64,000 nt of DNA, taken from Frigidibacter albus. GTDB lineage: Bacteria; Pseudomonadota; Alphaproteobacteria; Rhodobacterales; Rhodobacteraceae. The stretch covers positions 186,001-250,000 of the forward strand of contig NZ_JAAAUC010000006.1 in assembly GCF_009908165.1 (NCBI RefSeq). Direction: 5' to 3'. Both the position numbers and the translations under genes were made by a program. The notes below the pieces were generated by a model. That model was not told the DNA's origin. It did not search any database and was given only the letters and a program-made list of their open reading frames with translations. Shown here piece by piece: positions 16,910 to 26,026 of the stretch (positions within the stretch are counted from its first letter, which is position 1; the number at the start of each line of letters is the position of its first letter).

Positions 16910-17923
16910 ATGAACTTTACCTCGATCGGAGATCTCGCCATGGGCCTGCAGATGCGCCAGCAGAACCAGCAGCTCAAGGAGCATCTGACCCGGCTGTCCT
17001 CCGAGGTGATCTCGGGTGTGAGGCAGGATGTGGGCGCGGCGGTCTCGGGCGATTTCGCGGCGCTGTCGGGGATCGAACGCGGGCTGCGCACGCTGGAGGC
17101 CTACAAGCTCTCGACGGGCGAGGCGGCGCTGTTCACCGGCACCTTGCAGACGGCGCTTGGCCAGGTGGCCGAGATGGGCGCGGGGCTTGGCGTGCCGCTG
17201 CTGGCGGCGGCGACCACGGCCAATCCGGTGCAGGTGGATACGCTGGCCTACACCGCGCGGCAGAAACTGGGTGCGATGGTCGGCGCCCTGAACCTGCGGG
17301 TGGCGGATCGCTATGCGCTGTCGGGGGCTGCGACCGACACGCCGCCGCTGGCGGGGGCCGGGACGATCCTGTCGGCACTGCAGGGGGCGGTGGCGGGTGC
17401 GAGCACGGTCAGTGACATCGCCGATGCGGTAGCCGACTGGTTTGACGCGCCGGCGGGGGGCGGCGGGTTTCTGGACGTGGCCTATCAGGGTGCGGCTGCC
17501 GGGCTGTCGCCGTTCCTGCTGGGGGAGGGGGACAGCGCCGAACTGGCGTTGACCGCGGCCGATCCGCGGCTGCGGGCTGCGCTGGCGGGTGTGGCGCTGG
17601 CGGCGCTGCTGGATGATGGTTTGCTGGGCGGCGATACGCTGGCGCGGGGCCAGATCGCGGAGCGCGCCGGCACCTGGATCCTGAATGCCGAACCGGGGCT
17701 GACTGCCCTGCGGGCCGAGCTTGGCACCACCGAGGCGCGGATCGACGAGGCCGCGACCCGCAACTCGGCCGAGGTGGCGGCGCTGAAGATCGCCCGCAAC
17801 ACGCTGATCGGCGCCGACCCCTATGAGTCGGCCGCCGAGCTGGAGGCGGTGCAGAGCCAGCTGGAAACGCTCTACACCCTGACTGCGCGGGTCGCGCAGC
17901 TGTCATTGGCGGATTACCTGTGA
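16910..17923 (+). CDS. flgL: Flagellar hook-associated protein 3 FlgL
   Basis: Second junction protein between hook and filament. 337 residues, with flagellin-like helical ends: an N-terminal QQNQQLKEHLTRLSSEVISG resembling the flagellin D0/D1 helix, and a C-terminal LETLYTLTARVAQLSLADYL. The middle is Ala/Gly-rich and variable. The assignment rests on these ends and on the flgK-flgL-flgI order. Its TGA overlaps the flgI ATG (TGATG), indicating translational coupling. Confidence 0.93.
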   Translation: MNFTSIGDLAMGLQMRQQNQQLKEHLTRLSSEVISGVRQDVGAAVSGDFAALSGIERGLRTLEAYKLSTGEAALFTGTLQTALGQVAEMGAGLGVPLLAAATTANPVQVDTLAYTARQKLGAMVGALNLRVADRYALSGAATDTPPLAGAGTILSALQGAVAGASTVSDIADAVADWFDAPAGGGGFLDVAYQGAAAGLSPFLLGEGDSAELALTAADPRLRAALAGVALAALLDDGLLGGDTLARGQIAERAGTWILNAEPGLTALRAELGTTEARIDEAATRNSAEVAALKIARNTLIGADPYESAAELEAVQSQLETLYTLTARVAQLSLADYL

Positions 17924-19020
17924 TGCTGAGGTTGACCTTGCTGCTCTTGTGCCTGCTGCCCTCGGCCTTGGGGGCGGCGCCGATCCGCATCAAGGATCTG
18001 GTCGAGTTCGACGGGGTGCGCGGCAACGATCTGGTGGGCTACGGGCTGGTCGTGGGCCTCAACGGCAGCGGCGACGGGATCCGCAACGCGCCTTTCACCG
18101 AAGAGATCATGGCCAATATCCTTGAGCGGCTGGGGGTCAATGTCTCGGGCGAGGAGTTCCGGCCCAAGAACGTGGCCGCAGTGCTGGTGACGGCGGCACT
18201 GCCGCCCTTCGCACGGGCCGGCGGGCGGATCGACGTGACGGTGTCGGCCATCGGCGATGCCAAAAGCCTGCTGGGCGGCACGCTGGTGATGACCCCGCTG
18301 AACGCCGCCGACGGGCAGATCTATGCGGTGGCGCAGGGCACGATCATTGCCGGCGGCGCCGCCGCCGGAGGGGCGGGGGCGCAGGTGGTGCAGGGGGTGC
18401 CGACCTCTGGCTCCATTCCTTCCGGCGCGCGGGTGGAGCGGGAGCTGGACTTCGACTTTGCCGGGCTCAACGCGCTGCGGCTGGCGCTGCGCAGCCCGGA
18501 TTTTACCACTGCCGCCCGGATCGAGACCGTGATCAACCGCGAATTCGGGCGCAACGTGGCGGTGATGACCGATTCGGGGACGGTAGCGCTGGATATTGCG
18601 GCGACGCGGATGGCCTCGCCCGCCCATGTGCTCTCGCGCGTGGAGAACCTGACGGTGGAGCCGGAGGGGCGGGCGCGGGTGGTCGTCGACCAGCGATCGG
18701 GCACCATCGTGATGGGCGCCGATGTGCGGATCAGCCGGGTTGCCGTCAGCCAGGGCAACCTGACGCTGCGGATCGAGGAGGCGCCGCTGGTGGTGCAGCC
18801 GAACCCCTTCTCGGAAGGCGAGACGGTGGTGGTGCCGCGGACCGAGGCCGAGATCATCGAAGAGCCGGGGATCGGCATGGCCGAGGTGACGGGCGGCAGC
18901 AACCTGTCGGAGGTGGTGGCGGGGCTGAACGCGCTTGGCGTCAGCCCGCGTGACATGATCGACATCCTCAAGAGCATCAACGCGGCGGGCGCGCTGCATG
19001 CGGAGTTTCTGGTGCATTGA
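17923..19020 (+). CDS. flgI: Flagellar P-ring protein FlgI
   Basis: Forms the periplasmic P-ring around the rod. 365 residues with a signal peptide (MLRLTLLLLCLLPSALGA). Family motifs are IRIKDLVEFDGVRGNDLVGY, GLNGSGDGIRN, NVAAVLVTA, and the C-terminal GGSNLSEVVAGLNALGVSPRD. I use the ATG at 17923, which overlaps the flgL stop; a GTG immediately before it is also possible. Last gene of the flgE-K-L-I run; the L-ring, basal-body and export genes are outside the window. Confidence 0.96.
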   Translation: MLRLTLLLLCLLPSALGAAPIRIKDLVEFDGVRGNDLVGYGLVVGLNGSGDGIRNAPFTEEIMANILERLGVNVSGEEFRPKNVAAVLVTAALPPFARAGGRIDVTVSAIGDAKSLLGGTLVMTPLNAADGQIYAVAQGTIIAGGAAAGGAGAQVVQGVPTSGSIPSGARVERELDFDFAGLNALRLALRSPDFTTAARIETVINREFGRNVAVMTDSGTVALDIAATRMASPAHVLSRVENLTVEPEGRARVVVDQRSGTIVMGADVRISRVAVSQGNLTLRIEEAPLVVQPNPFSEGETVVVPRTEAEIIEEPGIGMAEVTGGSNLSEVVAGLNALGVSPRDMIDILKSINAAGALHAEFLVH

Positions 19021-19719
19021 GGGGACTGTGAAGGCGGGCCGGACTGTCAGGCTGAGTTCCGCCCAGACGCGCCAGCGGAGGTCCGGGTCAGCCGCCGCTT
19101 GGGCGCGGGCGGGAGGTTCAGCGCCTGTCGTTCGGGGCCGGTGTTTCTGGGGCGGGGGGCAAGGCAAGGAAACAAGTTTCCGCAGACCCGCCCGTCAATG
19201 CGGTGTAGCGCGGCCGGGTGGTCGCGGGAGGCTCTGCGCAAGCCGGTGTGACGCGATGCGCCCAGGCAGTGCAGCGGGGTGCGTGGCCGGCGCTCGGCGG
19301 CCGGTCGCTGGGGGAGTTGGCGGTGCAGCTTGTGCAGAGCGCGCGGTGCGGGGCAGAGGGGTTGCAGCGAAGCCGGTGCAGGCAGGCGCTCCTTCTTCTC
19401 CCCAGCTGGTAGCAAGGCTGGCTCGATCGGCGGGCGGTCTGGCCTGGCGTGCGGGCGCGTCTGCGCGTCTGTCGCGGCGGTGGCGCCCGGGCGAATCCTG
19501 CCAGTCTGGTGGCCATCGGATGCCATCTCAGCCTATCGCGCAAGACAGGTGCCTGAACCGCTTCCTCTGGCGCGGTTGCGGGCAGAACGGCATCCTTCGC
19601 AAACTGGCAGCGGCGATGGTCGGGTGCAGGCGCGAGCCAGTCCTTCCGCGTCGCGCCCCGCCGCACTGGTCTGCGCCCACTGCGGCGCTATCTGAGGGCA
19701 AGCAACAGCGGAGCCCTTC
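19021..19719. other. 699-base gap with no supportable gene
   Basis: Several open frames exist on both strands, but their products are Arg/Ala/Cys/Trp-rich and resemble no protein I recognise. No ribosome site or consistent codon bias supports any of them. A small palindrome GGAAAC-AA-GTTTCC lies at 19168-19181. The stretch could be a decayed gene, a structured leader or a spacer. Confidence 0.5.
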
Positions 19720-20118
19720 ATGCAGATCGCCATTCTCTACCTCTCGACCGCCGCCATCTTCCTTGCGCTGGATGCGCTGATGCTGACCCGGGTGATCCGC
19801 CCGCTGTTCGAGCGGCATATCGGCGAGATGCTGCTCCCCGATCTGCGGCTGGGGGCGGCGGCGGCGTTCTACCTCGCCTATGTTGCGGGCGTGGTCTGGC
19901 TGGTGTCGCTGCCGGCGCTGCGGGCGGGCGCGCCGCTGCAGGCGCTTGGCACCGGCGCGCTGATCGGCGCAATGGCCTATGGCACCTACGAGTTCACCAA
20001 CTATGCCACGCTGAAGGGTTGGCATCCGGTGATGGTGGCGACCGATCTGGCCTGGGGCACGGTGCTGACGGCGGTGTCGGCCTGGGGCGGGGTGATGATC
20101 GCCTCGGCGCTGCGCTGA
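19720..20118 (+). CDS. DUF2177 family membrane protein
   Basis: The 132-residue protein has four hydrophobic helices and the family pattern: YLSTAAIFLALDALML at the N-terminus, a central Gly-rich helix, then GAMAYGTYEFTNYATLKGW and a C-terminal DLAWGTVLTAVSAW. DUF2177 proteins are small inner-membrane proteins of unknown function. A GCGGAG sequence precedes the ATG. It stands alone between the empty region and a convergent gene on the other strand. Confidence 0.88.
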   Translation: MQIAILYLSTAAIFLALDALMLTRVIRPLFERHIGEMLLPDLRLGAAAAFYLAYVAGVVWLVSLPALRAGAPLQALGTGALIGAMAYGTYEFTNYATLKGWHPVMVATDLAWGTVLTAVSAWGGVMIASALR

Positions 20119-20169
20119 GCGGTCCGGAGCATTGACCCGGGTGCCGAGACGGCGCCGCGCGCGTCCCCC

Positions 20170-20496
20170 TCAGCCGCGGTTCACCCGTTCGATGTAGCTG
20201 CGCAGTTCTTCGGCTTCCTGCCGTGCGTCGCGCAGGCCTTCCATGGCGGCGCGCAGTTCGGCCTCGGTCTGGTTCAGCTGGCTGACCAGTTCCTGTTCGC
20301 GCTGTTCAAGATAGGCCAGCGCCTGGTCGCGGGTTTCCTCTGCCTCGTGCAGGGCCTGGGCCATCTGGTCCAGCTCACCCATCTCGGCCTGGGTGACGCG
20401 GGTCAGGCGGTGCAGCAGCCAGGAGGCAAACCACCCCAGGCCGAAGGCGACAAAGAGAATGATCGCCGTGGCGATGATGAATTCGGTTCTGTTCAT
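20170..20496 (-). CDS. Small membrane-anchored coiled-coil protein, unknown function
   Basis: 108 residues: a short polar start, one transmembrane helix (FIIATAIILFVAFGLGWFAS), then a continuous Glu/Gln/Ala-rich helix with heptad spacing (AQALHEAEETRDQALAYLEQ) to the end. The topology suggests an inner-membrane anchor with an elongated coiled coil. I recognise no family. It lies 57 bases downstream of the OmpA-family gene in the same direction and may belong to the same transcript, which would suit an envelope role. Confidence 0.7.
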   Translation of the reverse strand: MNRTEFIIATAIILFVAFGLGWFASWLLHRLTRVTQAEMGELDQMAQALHEAEETRDQALAYLEQREQELVSQLNQTEAELRAAMEGLRDARQEAEELRSYIERVNRG

Positions 20497-20553
20497 GTCA
20501 TGTCCCCGTCGCCTGTCCCGTGTGTGTGTTCGTCTGGCGGGTTGGATCCCGTC

Positions 20554-22821
20554 CTAGTCTGCCGTGTCGCCCCCGGCCGCCTCGGCTGCGCGCGCTTCAA
20601 TGGCCGCCGGTCGAACCGGAGGCTTGATGGTGTCGTCGCCGGGGGTCTGCACCTCGACAGGGGCGACCTCAGGGACCGCGTCCGCGGAGCCGACGGCCGC
20701 TGCGCCCTCGGCGCCAGCGGCAAGCTGCGCCTCGGCGGCGGGTTCAGGTGCGGCGTCAGCTGCCGTCTCTGCCGCGGGGGGGGCTGCCGGGGTCACTGGT
20801 TCCGAGACGACCTCTGCGGTTGCCGCCGCAGGCTCCTCATCGCCGCTGCCCTCGTCTCCACTTCCGGCCTCCTCCGCCACCGCGTCTTCGGGGCGAGGTT
20901 CCGGCCGGCCCGCCTCGGGGGCCGCAGCAAGCTCTGCGGCATCGGGGATTTCGGCACCCTCTGCCAGCGGCGCGTCGGCGGGCATTCCGGGGTCCGTGTC
21001 ACCCCCCAGCAGGGTGAACTCGATCCGCCGGTTCGCCTCGCGGCCTTCCTCGGTGCCATTGTCGGCGACCGGACGGCTTTCGCCATAGCCGGTGGGGCGC
21101 AGGTTGCCGGTCAGGATCCGCCGTTCCATCAGCGAGGCGACGACGGCCTCTGCCCGGTCTTCAGAGAGGGCAAGGTTCATCTCGTCGCCGCCCTGGCTGT
21201 CGGTATGCCCGGCAACCTCGATCGGGTAGTCGGCGCAGTCCTTCAGCGCCTCGGCGATCTGGTCCAGCAGCGGCCGGGCGGAAGGCGAGAGCGTGGCCGA
21301 GCCGGGTTCGAAGGCGATTGCGCCCCCGTCGAGCACGGCGGCGATTTCGGCAATGCACTCCTCGGCAGTGGGCAGGGCCAGAACCGGGTCGAGCTTGGGC
21401 TCATAGCGCACGCGGATGTCGAATTCCTGCCCCTCGCCCAGCTTTGCCGAGAGCAGCCGCGCAATCTCGGCGGCGGTATTGGTATTGCCGGTCACGCCTT
21501 GCACGCGCACCAGATCGGGGCGCACCAGCACATTTCCCTCGGCCAGCGCGTCGAGCGCCTCCAGCGCGGCGAGGGCGCGCACCGGCCAGCCCTCGGGCAG
21601 GGCCGGGTCTATGCGGGTGGCGATATAGACATTGCCGATGCTGAACCGGGCGCGGGCGAAGTTTTCCACCGCGCTGCGGGTCAGCGCATCGGGCAGGCGG
21701 CCCCGGACCTGAACCCGGCCTTCGGCCGACAGGGTCGCGGTGAACTCGGGCGGGCCCTGGTTGGCGGTCGCCTCGGGCTTGGGGGTCAGCACCGCGGTCA
21801 GCGAGAACACCTCGGGCAGGGCGGTGTCGAGCTCGCCCACCACATGGTCGAAATCGGCCTGGCTCACGCTGTCGGCGGCGATCAGCGAGACATCGGCATC
21901 GGACAGCGTGACCGACCCGGCGCCGAGTTCGGCCATCGCGGCGATGGCGGCCTCCGAGGCTTCGGCCCAGGCAGGCGAGGGGACGCCCATGCCGATGGTG
22001 CAATCGCCGGCGGCGGCCCCGGCGGCGCGGGCCGCGGCAAGGATCCGGCCACGGGCCTTCTCGGTATCGGCAGAGCACGCATCGAAGCGCGGGCCTTCCT
22101 CGTCGATCAGGAAGCGCAGGGTGAAGGGGGTGATCACGGGGCGCGGGGCGGATATATCCAGCGTCAGGATAAGGCCGGCGGGCACGTCGCGGCGCAGCGC
22201 AGCCTCCAGCCTTGCCTTCTGGTCGGCGCTGTCGGTGATGGCGGTGATCGCCACCCGCGCCGCGCCGATGGAGATCTTCGAGCGCGGCAGGTCGGCCAGC
22301 GCATCGAGGCCGAAGTCCAGCGCATCGTCCCAGCCGTCGGGCGCGGGGTGGCTGGCGGTTTCCAGCATGTCGGTGACGGTGCCGCCGCGGGCGAGCGAGG
22401 TGATGCGGGTGACGATGTCGTCACGGCCTTCCGAGGCGGGGACGAGCCCGATCAGCGAGATGCCGTCATCGTTGCGCAGCACCTCGACCGAAAAGTCGGG
22501 CGCCTTGATCGCGGCGGGGTCGGGCACCGTCATCGCGTCGATCACCCTTCCGGCATCGACCACCGAGCCTGCGGCACCAAGGGCGCGGAAGCGCGTCGCC
22601 TCGGTCGGGGCCTCGCCGGTCAGGGTGATGCTGAGCCCGTCGGCATGGACCCCGGCCCAGGAATGGCCCTCCTCGGTCAGGGCGCGGCGGACGGTGGTGG
22701 CCGAAACATCCTCGATGGCCGAGGCCGCCCAGGTGGCGGCCATGAAGGACAACAGCGCAGCCAGGCCGAAGGCGATGAGGCCGATGGACTGGATGCCGAG
22801 GAGTTTCGGGGCAAGACGCAT
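20554..22821 (-). CDS. Large OmpA-family protein with BON-like repeats
   Basis: A 755-residue envelope protein. An N-terminal hydrophobic segment (residues ~8-32) is likely an uncleaved anchor. Residues ~45-500 contain repeated alpha/beta units resembling BON domains (for example SITLTGEAPTEATRFRAL and VRVQGVTGNTNTAAEIARLL). The C-terminal OmpA/MotB peptidoglycan-binding domain spans about 515-630 with GHTDSQGGDEMNLALSEDRA and GYGESRPVADN. A ~120-residue Ala/Pro/Glu-rich tail follows, which is unusual after an OmpA domain. Probably links the inner membrane to peptidoglycan. Downstream of ubiA on the same strand. Confidence 0.85.
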   Translation of the reverse strand: MRLAPKLLGIQSIGLIAFGLAALLSFMAATWAASAIEDVSATTVRRALTEEGHSWAGVHADGLSITLTGEAPTEATRFRALGAAGSVVDAGRVIDAMTVPDPAAIKAPDFSVEVLRNDDGISLIGLVPASEGRDDIVTRITSLARGGTVTDMLETASHPAPDGWDDALDFGLDALADLPRSKISIGAARVAITAITDSADQKARLEAALRRDVPAGLILTLDISAPRPVITPFTLRFLIDEEGPRFDACSADTEKARGRILAAARAAGAAAGDCTIGMGVPSPAWAEASEAAIAAMAELGAGSVTLSDADVSLIAADSVSQADFDHVVGELDTALPEVFSLTAVLTPKPEATANQGPPEFTATLSAEGRVQVRGRLPDALTRSAVENFARARFSIGNVYIATRIDPALPEGWPVRALAALEALDALAEGNVLVRPDLVRVQGVTGNTNTAAEIARLLSAKLGEGQEFDIRVRYEPKLDPVLALPTAEECIAEIAAVLDGGAIAFEPGSATLSPSARPLLDQIAEALKDCADYPIEVAGHTDSQGGDEMNLALSEDRAEAVVASLMERRILTGNLRPTGYGESRPVADNGTEEGREANRRIEFTLLGGDTDPGMPADAPLAEGAEIPDAAELAAAPEAGRPEPRPEDAVAEEAGSGDEGSGDEEPAAATAEVVSEPVTPAAPPAAETAADAAPEPAAEAQLAAGAEGAAAVGSADAVPEVAPVEVQTPGDDTIKPPVRPAAIEARAAEAAGGDTAD

Positions 22822-22882
22822 TCGGGCGGCCTTTGTCTGTTGCAGGATGGGCCTTGCATAAGGGCAGGCCGGGGGGAGTCAA

Positions 22883-23863
22883 TCAGACCAGGGCGGCAGC
22901 GGCAAGAAACAGCGTAGTGATCAGCCCGGCATCACGGTTCGATCGGAAGAGATGCAGGCAGCGGGCGGGGTCGTCGATATCCAGCCGCCGCATCTGCCAC
23001 AGCAGGTGCCAGCCCATTGCCCAGGCGGCGGCCAGCCCCAGCAGCAGCGCCAGCGGCCCGGCCTGTGGCAGCAGGGCGATCAGCACCGCCAGCCCGATCA
23101 GCGATACCGTCAGCACCATGAACAGCGCCAGCCAGCGCGGGGTATGGGTGCCGAACAGGCGCGCGGTGGATTTCACGCCGATCAGCGCGTCATCCTCCTT
23201 GTCCTGATGGGCATAGATGGTGTCGTAGAACAGCGTCCAGGCGATGCCTGCGACGTATAGAAGCACCGGCGGCCAGGACAGGCTGCCGGCATGCGCCGCC
23301 CATCCCAGCAGTGCGCCCCAGTTGAAGGCGAGGCCCAGGAAGACCTGCGGCCACCATGTGAAGCGCTTGGCGAAGGGGTAGATCGCCACCGGGATCAGCG
23401 CGGCGATGCCAAGGGCGATGGCGAAACCGTTGAAGGTGAAGAGGATGGCGGCGGCGACCAGCGCCTGCGCCGCCATCCAGACGGCGGCCCCCTTGGCGGT
23501 GACCTGACCGGAGGGGATCGGGCGGGACCGGGTGCGCGCCACCGCCGCGTCGATATGCCGGTCGGTGATGTCGTTCCAGGTGCAGCCCGCGCCGCGCATC
23601 AGGAAGGCCCCCATGGCGCAGGCCAGCGCGATCCACAGGTCGGACCAGCGCGGCGCGTCGGCGGCGGCAGCCAGCGCAAGGCCCCACCAGCAGGGGATCA
23701 GCAGCAGCCAGGTGCCCACCGGGCGGTCGGCGCGCGACAGCCGCAACCAGGGGCGCGACCAGGCGGGCGCGGTATGGTCCACCCAGTTGCCGCGCACGGC
23801 GTCGGCGACCTGCCCTGTCGGCGGGGCAGTTTCTGGCTCTGGCATTCCGGGGGGCGCGGTCAT
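22883..23863 (-). CDS. ubiA: 4-hydroxybenzoate octaprenyltransferase UbiA
   Basis: Prenylates 4-hydroxybenzoate, the first membrane step of ubiquinone synthesis. 326 residues with about nine hydrophobic segments. The two Asp-rich prenyl-diphosphate/Mg motifs are visible: NDITDRHIDAAVARTRSRP and, in the second half, DTIYAHQDKEDD. The ATG at 23863 gives MTAPPGMPEPE; an internal ATG at 23845 is possible. Only 12 bases separate this start from the divergent rsmE start, and no ribosome site is visible for either. Confidence 0.95.
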   Translation of the reverse strand: MTAPPGMPEPETAPPTGQVADAVRGNWVDHTAPAWSRPWLRLSRADRPVGTWLLLIPCWWGLALAAAADAPRWSDLWIALACAMGAFLMRGAGCTWNDITDRHIDAAVARTRSRPIPSGQVTAKGAAVWMAAQALVAAAILFTFNGFAIALGIAALIPVAIYPFAKRFTWWPQVFLGLAFNWGALLGWAAHAGSLSWPPVLLYVAGIAWTLFYDTIYAHQDKEDDALIGVKSTARLFGTHTPRWLALFMVLTVSLIGLAVLIALLPQAGPLALLLGLAAAWAMGWHLLWQMRRLDIDDPARCLHLFRSNRDAGLITTLFLAAAALV

Positions 23864-23875
23864 AGGTTCGGCCTC

Positions 23876-24601
23876 ATGGCAGCAGCGAAGATCAGGCTTT
23901 GTGTAGACCACCCGCTTGGTCAGGGGCAATCGCTTCCCCTGACCGAGGCGCAGGCGCATTACCTGTTCGGGGTGATGCGGCTGGCCGTTGGCGCGCCTCT
24001 GCTGCTGTTCAACGGGCGCGATGGCGAGTGGCTGGCGCGCGTGGCCGAGGCCGGCAAGCGGGGCGGCACCCTGACGTGCGAGGCGCAGACGGCGCCGCAG
24101 CGGATGCCGCCCGACCTGTGGCTGCTGTTCGCGCCGATCAAGAAGGCCCGCACCGATTTCATCGTGGAGAAGGCGGCAGAGCTGGGTGCCGCGCGGATCC
24201 TTCCAGTGCAGACAGACTTCACCAATGCCGACCGCATACGTCAGGACCGCCTGCAGGCCCATGCGCTGGAGGCGGCAGAGCAATGCGGCGGCACCTTCGT
24301 GCCCGAGGTGGCCGAGCTGGCGCCGCTGGCGCGGGTGCTGGCGGGATGGGATGCGGGGCGCCGTATCCTGTGGGCGGATGAATCGCTGCTGGGCGCGGCG
24401 GAGACTCTGGCCGGGGAAGCCCCCGGCCCCTGGGCGGTGCTGATCGGGCCGGAGGGCGGGTTTTCCGAAGCCGAGCGGGCGCGGCTGCGGGCGCTGCCCT
24501 TCGTGCGGCCGGTGTCGCTTGGCCCGCGCATCCTGCGCGCCGATACCGCGGCGGTGGCGGCGATCACGCTGTGGCAGGCCGCCCTGGGGGATTGGCGATG
24601 A
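23876..24601 (+). CDS. rsmE: 16S rRNA (uracil(1498)-N3)-methyltransferase RsmE
   Basis: SPOUT-class methyltransferase that makes m3U1498 in 16S rRNA. 241 residues: an N-terminal PUA-like domain (AHYLFGVMRLAVGAPLLLF), then the SPOUT domain with KARTDFIVEKAAELGAARI, the SAM-binding IGPEGGFSEAE, and the C-terminal SLGPRILRADTAAVAAI, all diagnostic. Divergent from ubiA with 12 bases between start codons. Its stop overlaps the GNAT gene start (ATGA). Confidence 0.95.
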   Translation: MAAAKIRLCVDHPLGQGQSLPLTEAQAHYLFGVMRLAVGAPLLLFNGRDGEWLARVAEAGKRGGTLTCEAQTAPQRMPPDLWLLFAPIKKARTDFIVEKAAELGAARILPVQTDFTNADRIRQDRLQAHALEAAEQCGGTFVPEVAELAPLARVLAGWDAGRRILWADESLLGAAETLAGEAPGPWAVLIGPEGGFSEAERARLRALPFVRPVSLGPRILRADTAAVAAITLWQAALGDWR

Positions 24602-25455
24602 TCCGCGTTGCGGTCGCCGCCGATGCCCCGGCGCTGGAGGCATTTCTGGCGCGGCATCCCGAAACCTCGATGTTCCTGCGCCAGAATCTTGCCGCGCATG
24701 GCCCCGAGGGCGGCAGCCATGCCCATGCGGCGCGGTTCTGGTGGCTGGAGGATATGGGCGAAGTGGCCGGCGTGGTGGCGCTGACCCGGCAGGGGATGCT
24801 GCTGATGCAGGTGCCGGGCGTAGAGGCGCTGGCACCGGTCCGGCAAGCCTTGGCGGGCGAGCGCATTTCGGGCATGAACGGCGAGGCGGCGCAGGTGGCG
24901 CGGCTGCGTGCGGCGCTTGGGTTGGCGACTGAGCCGTGCAGTCTGGACCGGACCGAACCGCTGTATCGGATGGCGCTGGCGGATCTGCTTGTGCCGGGAG
25001 CGACGGACCTGCAGTTGCGCCCGGCAACGCCCGCCGATGCCGGGCTGCTGACCGGCTGGCGCGCGGACTATCTGGTGGAGACGCTGGGGGCCGTTCAGGG
25101 CCCGCGGACCGAGGCGGATGCGGCGGCGCAGGTTTCGGCCCTGACTGCGCAGGACCGGCTGCGGGTGTTGGAGCAGGCGGGCACGCCGGTGGCGATGACC
25201 AGCTTCAACGCGGTGCTGCCGGGGATCGTGCAGGTCGGCGGGGTGTTCACGCCCCCCGCCCGGCGCGGGCGCGGCCATGCCCGCGACGCGGTGGCGCTGC
25301 ATCTGGCCGAGGCGCGGGCGGCGGGGGCAGGCGAGGCGATCCTTTTTGCCTCCGGCCCGCCGGCGATGCGCGCCTATGAAGGGATCGGGTTCCAGCGCAT
25401 CGGGGGCTATCAATTGGTGTTTTTCGCAGCCCCCGCCGAGGTGCCCGCGCCATGA
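24598..25455 (+). CDS. GNAT family N-acetyltransferase
   Basis: 285 residues. The C-terminal half carries a GNAT fold: QVGGVFTPPARRGRGHARDA is the acetyl-CoA pyrophosphate-binding segment (R/QxxGxG/A) and AMRAYEGIGFQRIGGYQLVF the terminal strand-helix pattern. The N-terminal half looks like a degenerate second GNAT unit, so the protein may be a tandem GNAT. The substrate is not predictable. Translationally coupled to rsmE before it and to the membrane protein after it. Confidence 0.82.
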   Translation: MIRVAVAADAPALEAFLARHPETSMFLRQNLAAHGPEGGSHAHAARFWWLEDMGEVAGVVALTRQGMLLMQVPGVEALAPVRQALAGERISGMNGEAAQVARLRAALGLATEPCSLDRTEPLYRMALADLLVPGATDLQLRPATPADAGLLTGWRADYLVETLGAVQGPRTEADAAAQVSALTAQDRLRVLEQAGTPVAMTSFNAVLPGIVQVGGVFTPPARRGRGHARDAVALHLAEARAAGAGEAILFASGPPAMRAYEGIGFQRIGGYQLVFFAAPAEVPAP

Positions 25456-25970
25456 TCCGCCCCGAGCTTGCAGCCGTCCTGCACCGCTGGCGCGAACCGC
25501 TGATCGCCGCCGCTGTGGCGCTGGCGGGGATCTGGGTGGCCACGCGCGGCGGCTGGCTGCTGGGGCCGATCGGCCTGATCTTCGCGGCACTTGGCACGGG
25601 GCTTGGCCTATCCGCCTTCCGCCGGGTGCGCTTTGCCCGGCAGGTCGGCGCGCCGGGCATTGTGGAGCTGGACGAGGGGCAGGTGGCCTATCTCGGCCCG
25701 GCCTCTGGCGGGTTCCTGTCGCTGCGCGAGCTGGCCGAGATCCGGCTGATCGCCGTGCAGGGCCAGCGGCACTGGCGGCTGAAGCAGGCCGACGGGCAGG
25801 CCCTCATCATTCCGGTGGATGCCGCGGGGGCGGAGGCGCTGTATGATGCCTTCGCCGCGCTGCCGGGCGTTGATATGGGCCGGTTTTTGGCGGCGATGGA
25901 GGCGGATGCCGTTCCGCCGGACCTGGCGCCGCCGCTGTGGCGCAGCATGACCCCGCTCGCGCGGCCTTGA
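25452..25970 (+). CDS. Conserved membrane protein, unknown function
   Basis: 172 residues. Two adjacent hydrophobic helices (residues ~16-30 and 36-55) are followed by a soluble beta-rich domain (GIVELDEGQVAYLGP, SLRELAEIRLIAVQGQRHW) with a PH-like or bPH2-like look, and a short helical tail. I do not recognise a named family. Start and stop are well supported by ATGA coupling to the GNAT gene. Probably the third member of the rsmE-GNAT transcript. Confidence 0.75.
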   Translation: MIRPELAAVLHRWREPLIAAAVALAGIWVATRGGWLLGPIGLIFAALGTGLGLSAFRRVRFARQVGAPGIVELDEGQVAYLGPASGGFLSLRELAEIRLIAVQGQRHWRLKQADGQALIIPVDAAGAEALYDAFAALPGVDMGRFLAAMEADAVPPDLAPPLWRSMTPLARP

Positions 25971-26026
25971 CTTGGCGCGCGCCGCGCTCCACCTCTGGCT
26001 CCGCGAAAAGAACGAACGAGGGGCCC

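Noticed and set aside
18998-19780. Plus-strand frame of 260 codons filling the gap after flgI
   Set aside because: It begins inside flgI, is Arg/Ser/Cys/Trp-rich, matches no family I know, and runs out of frame into DUF2177.
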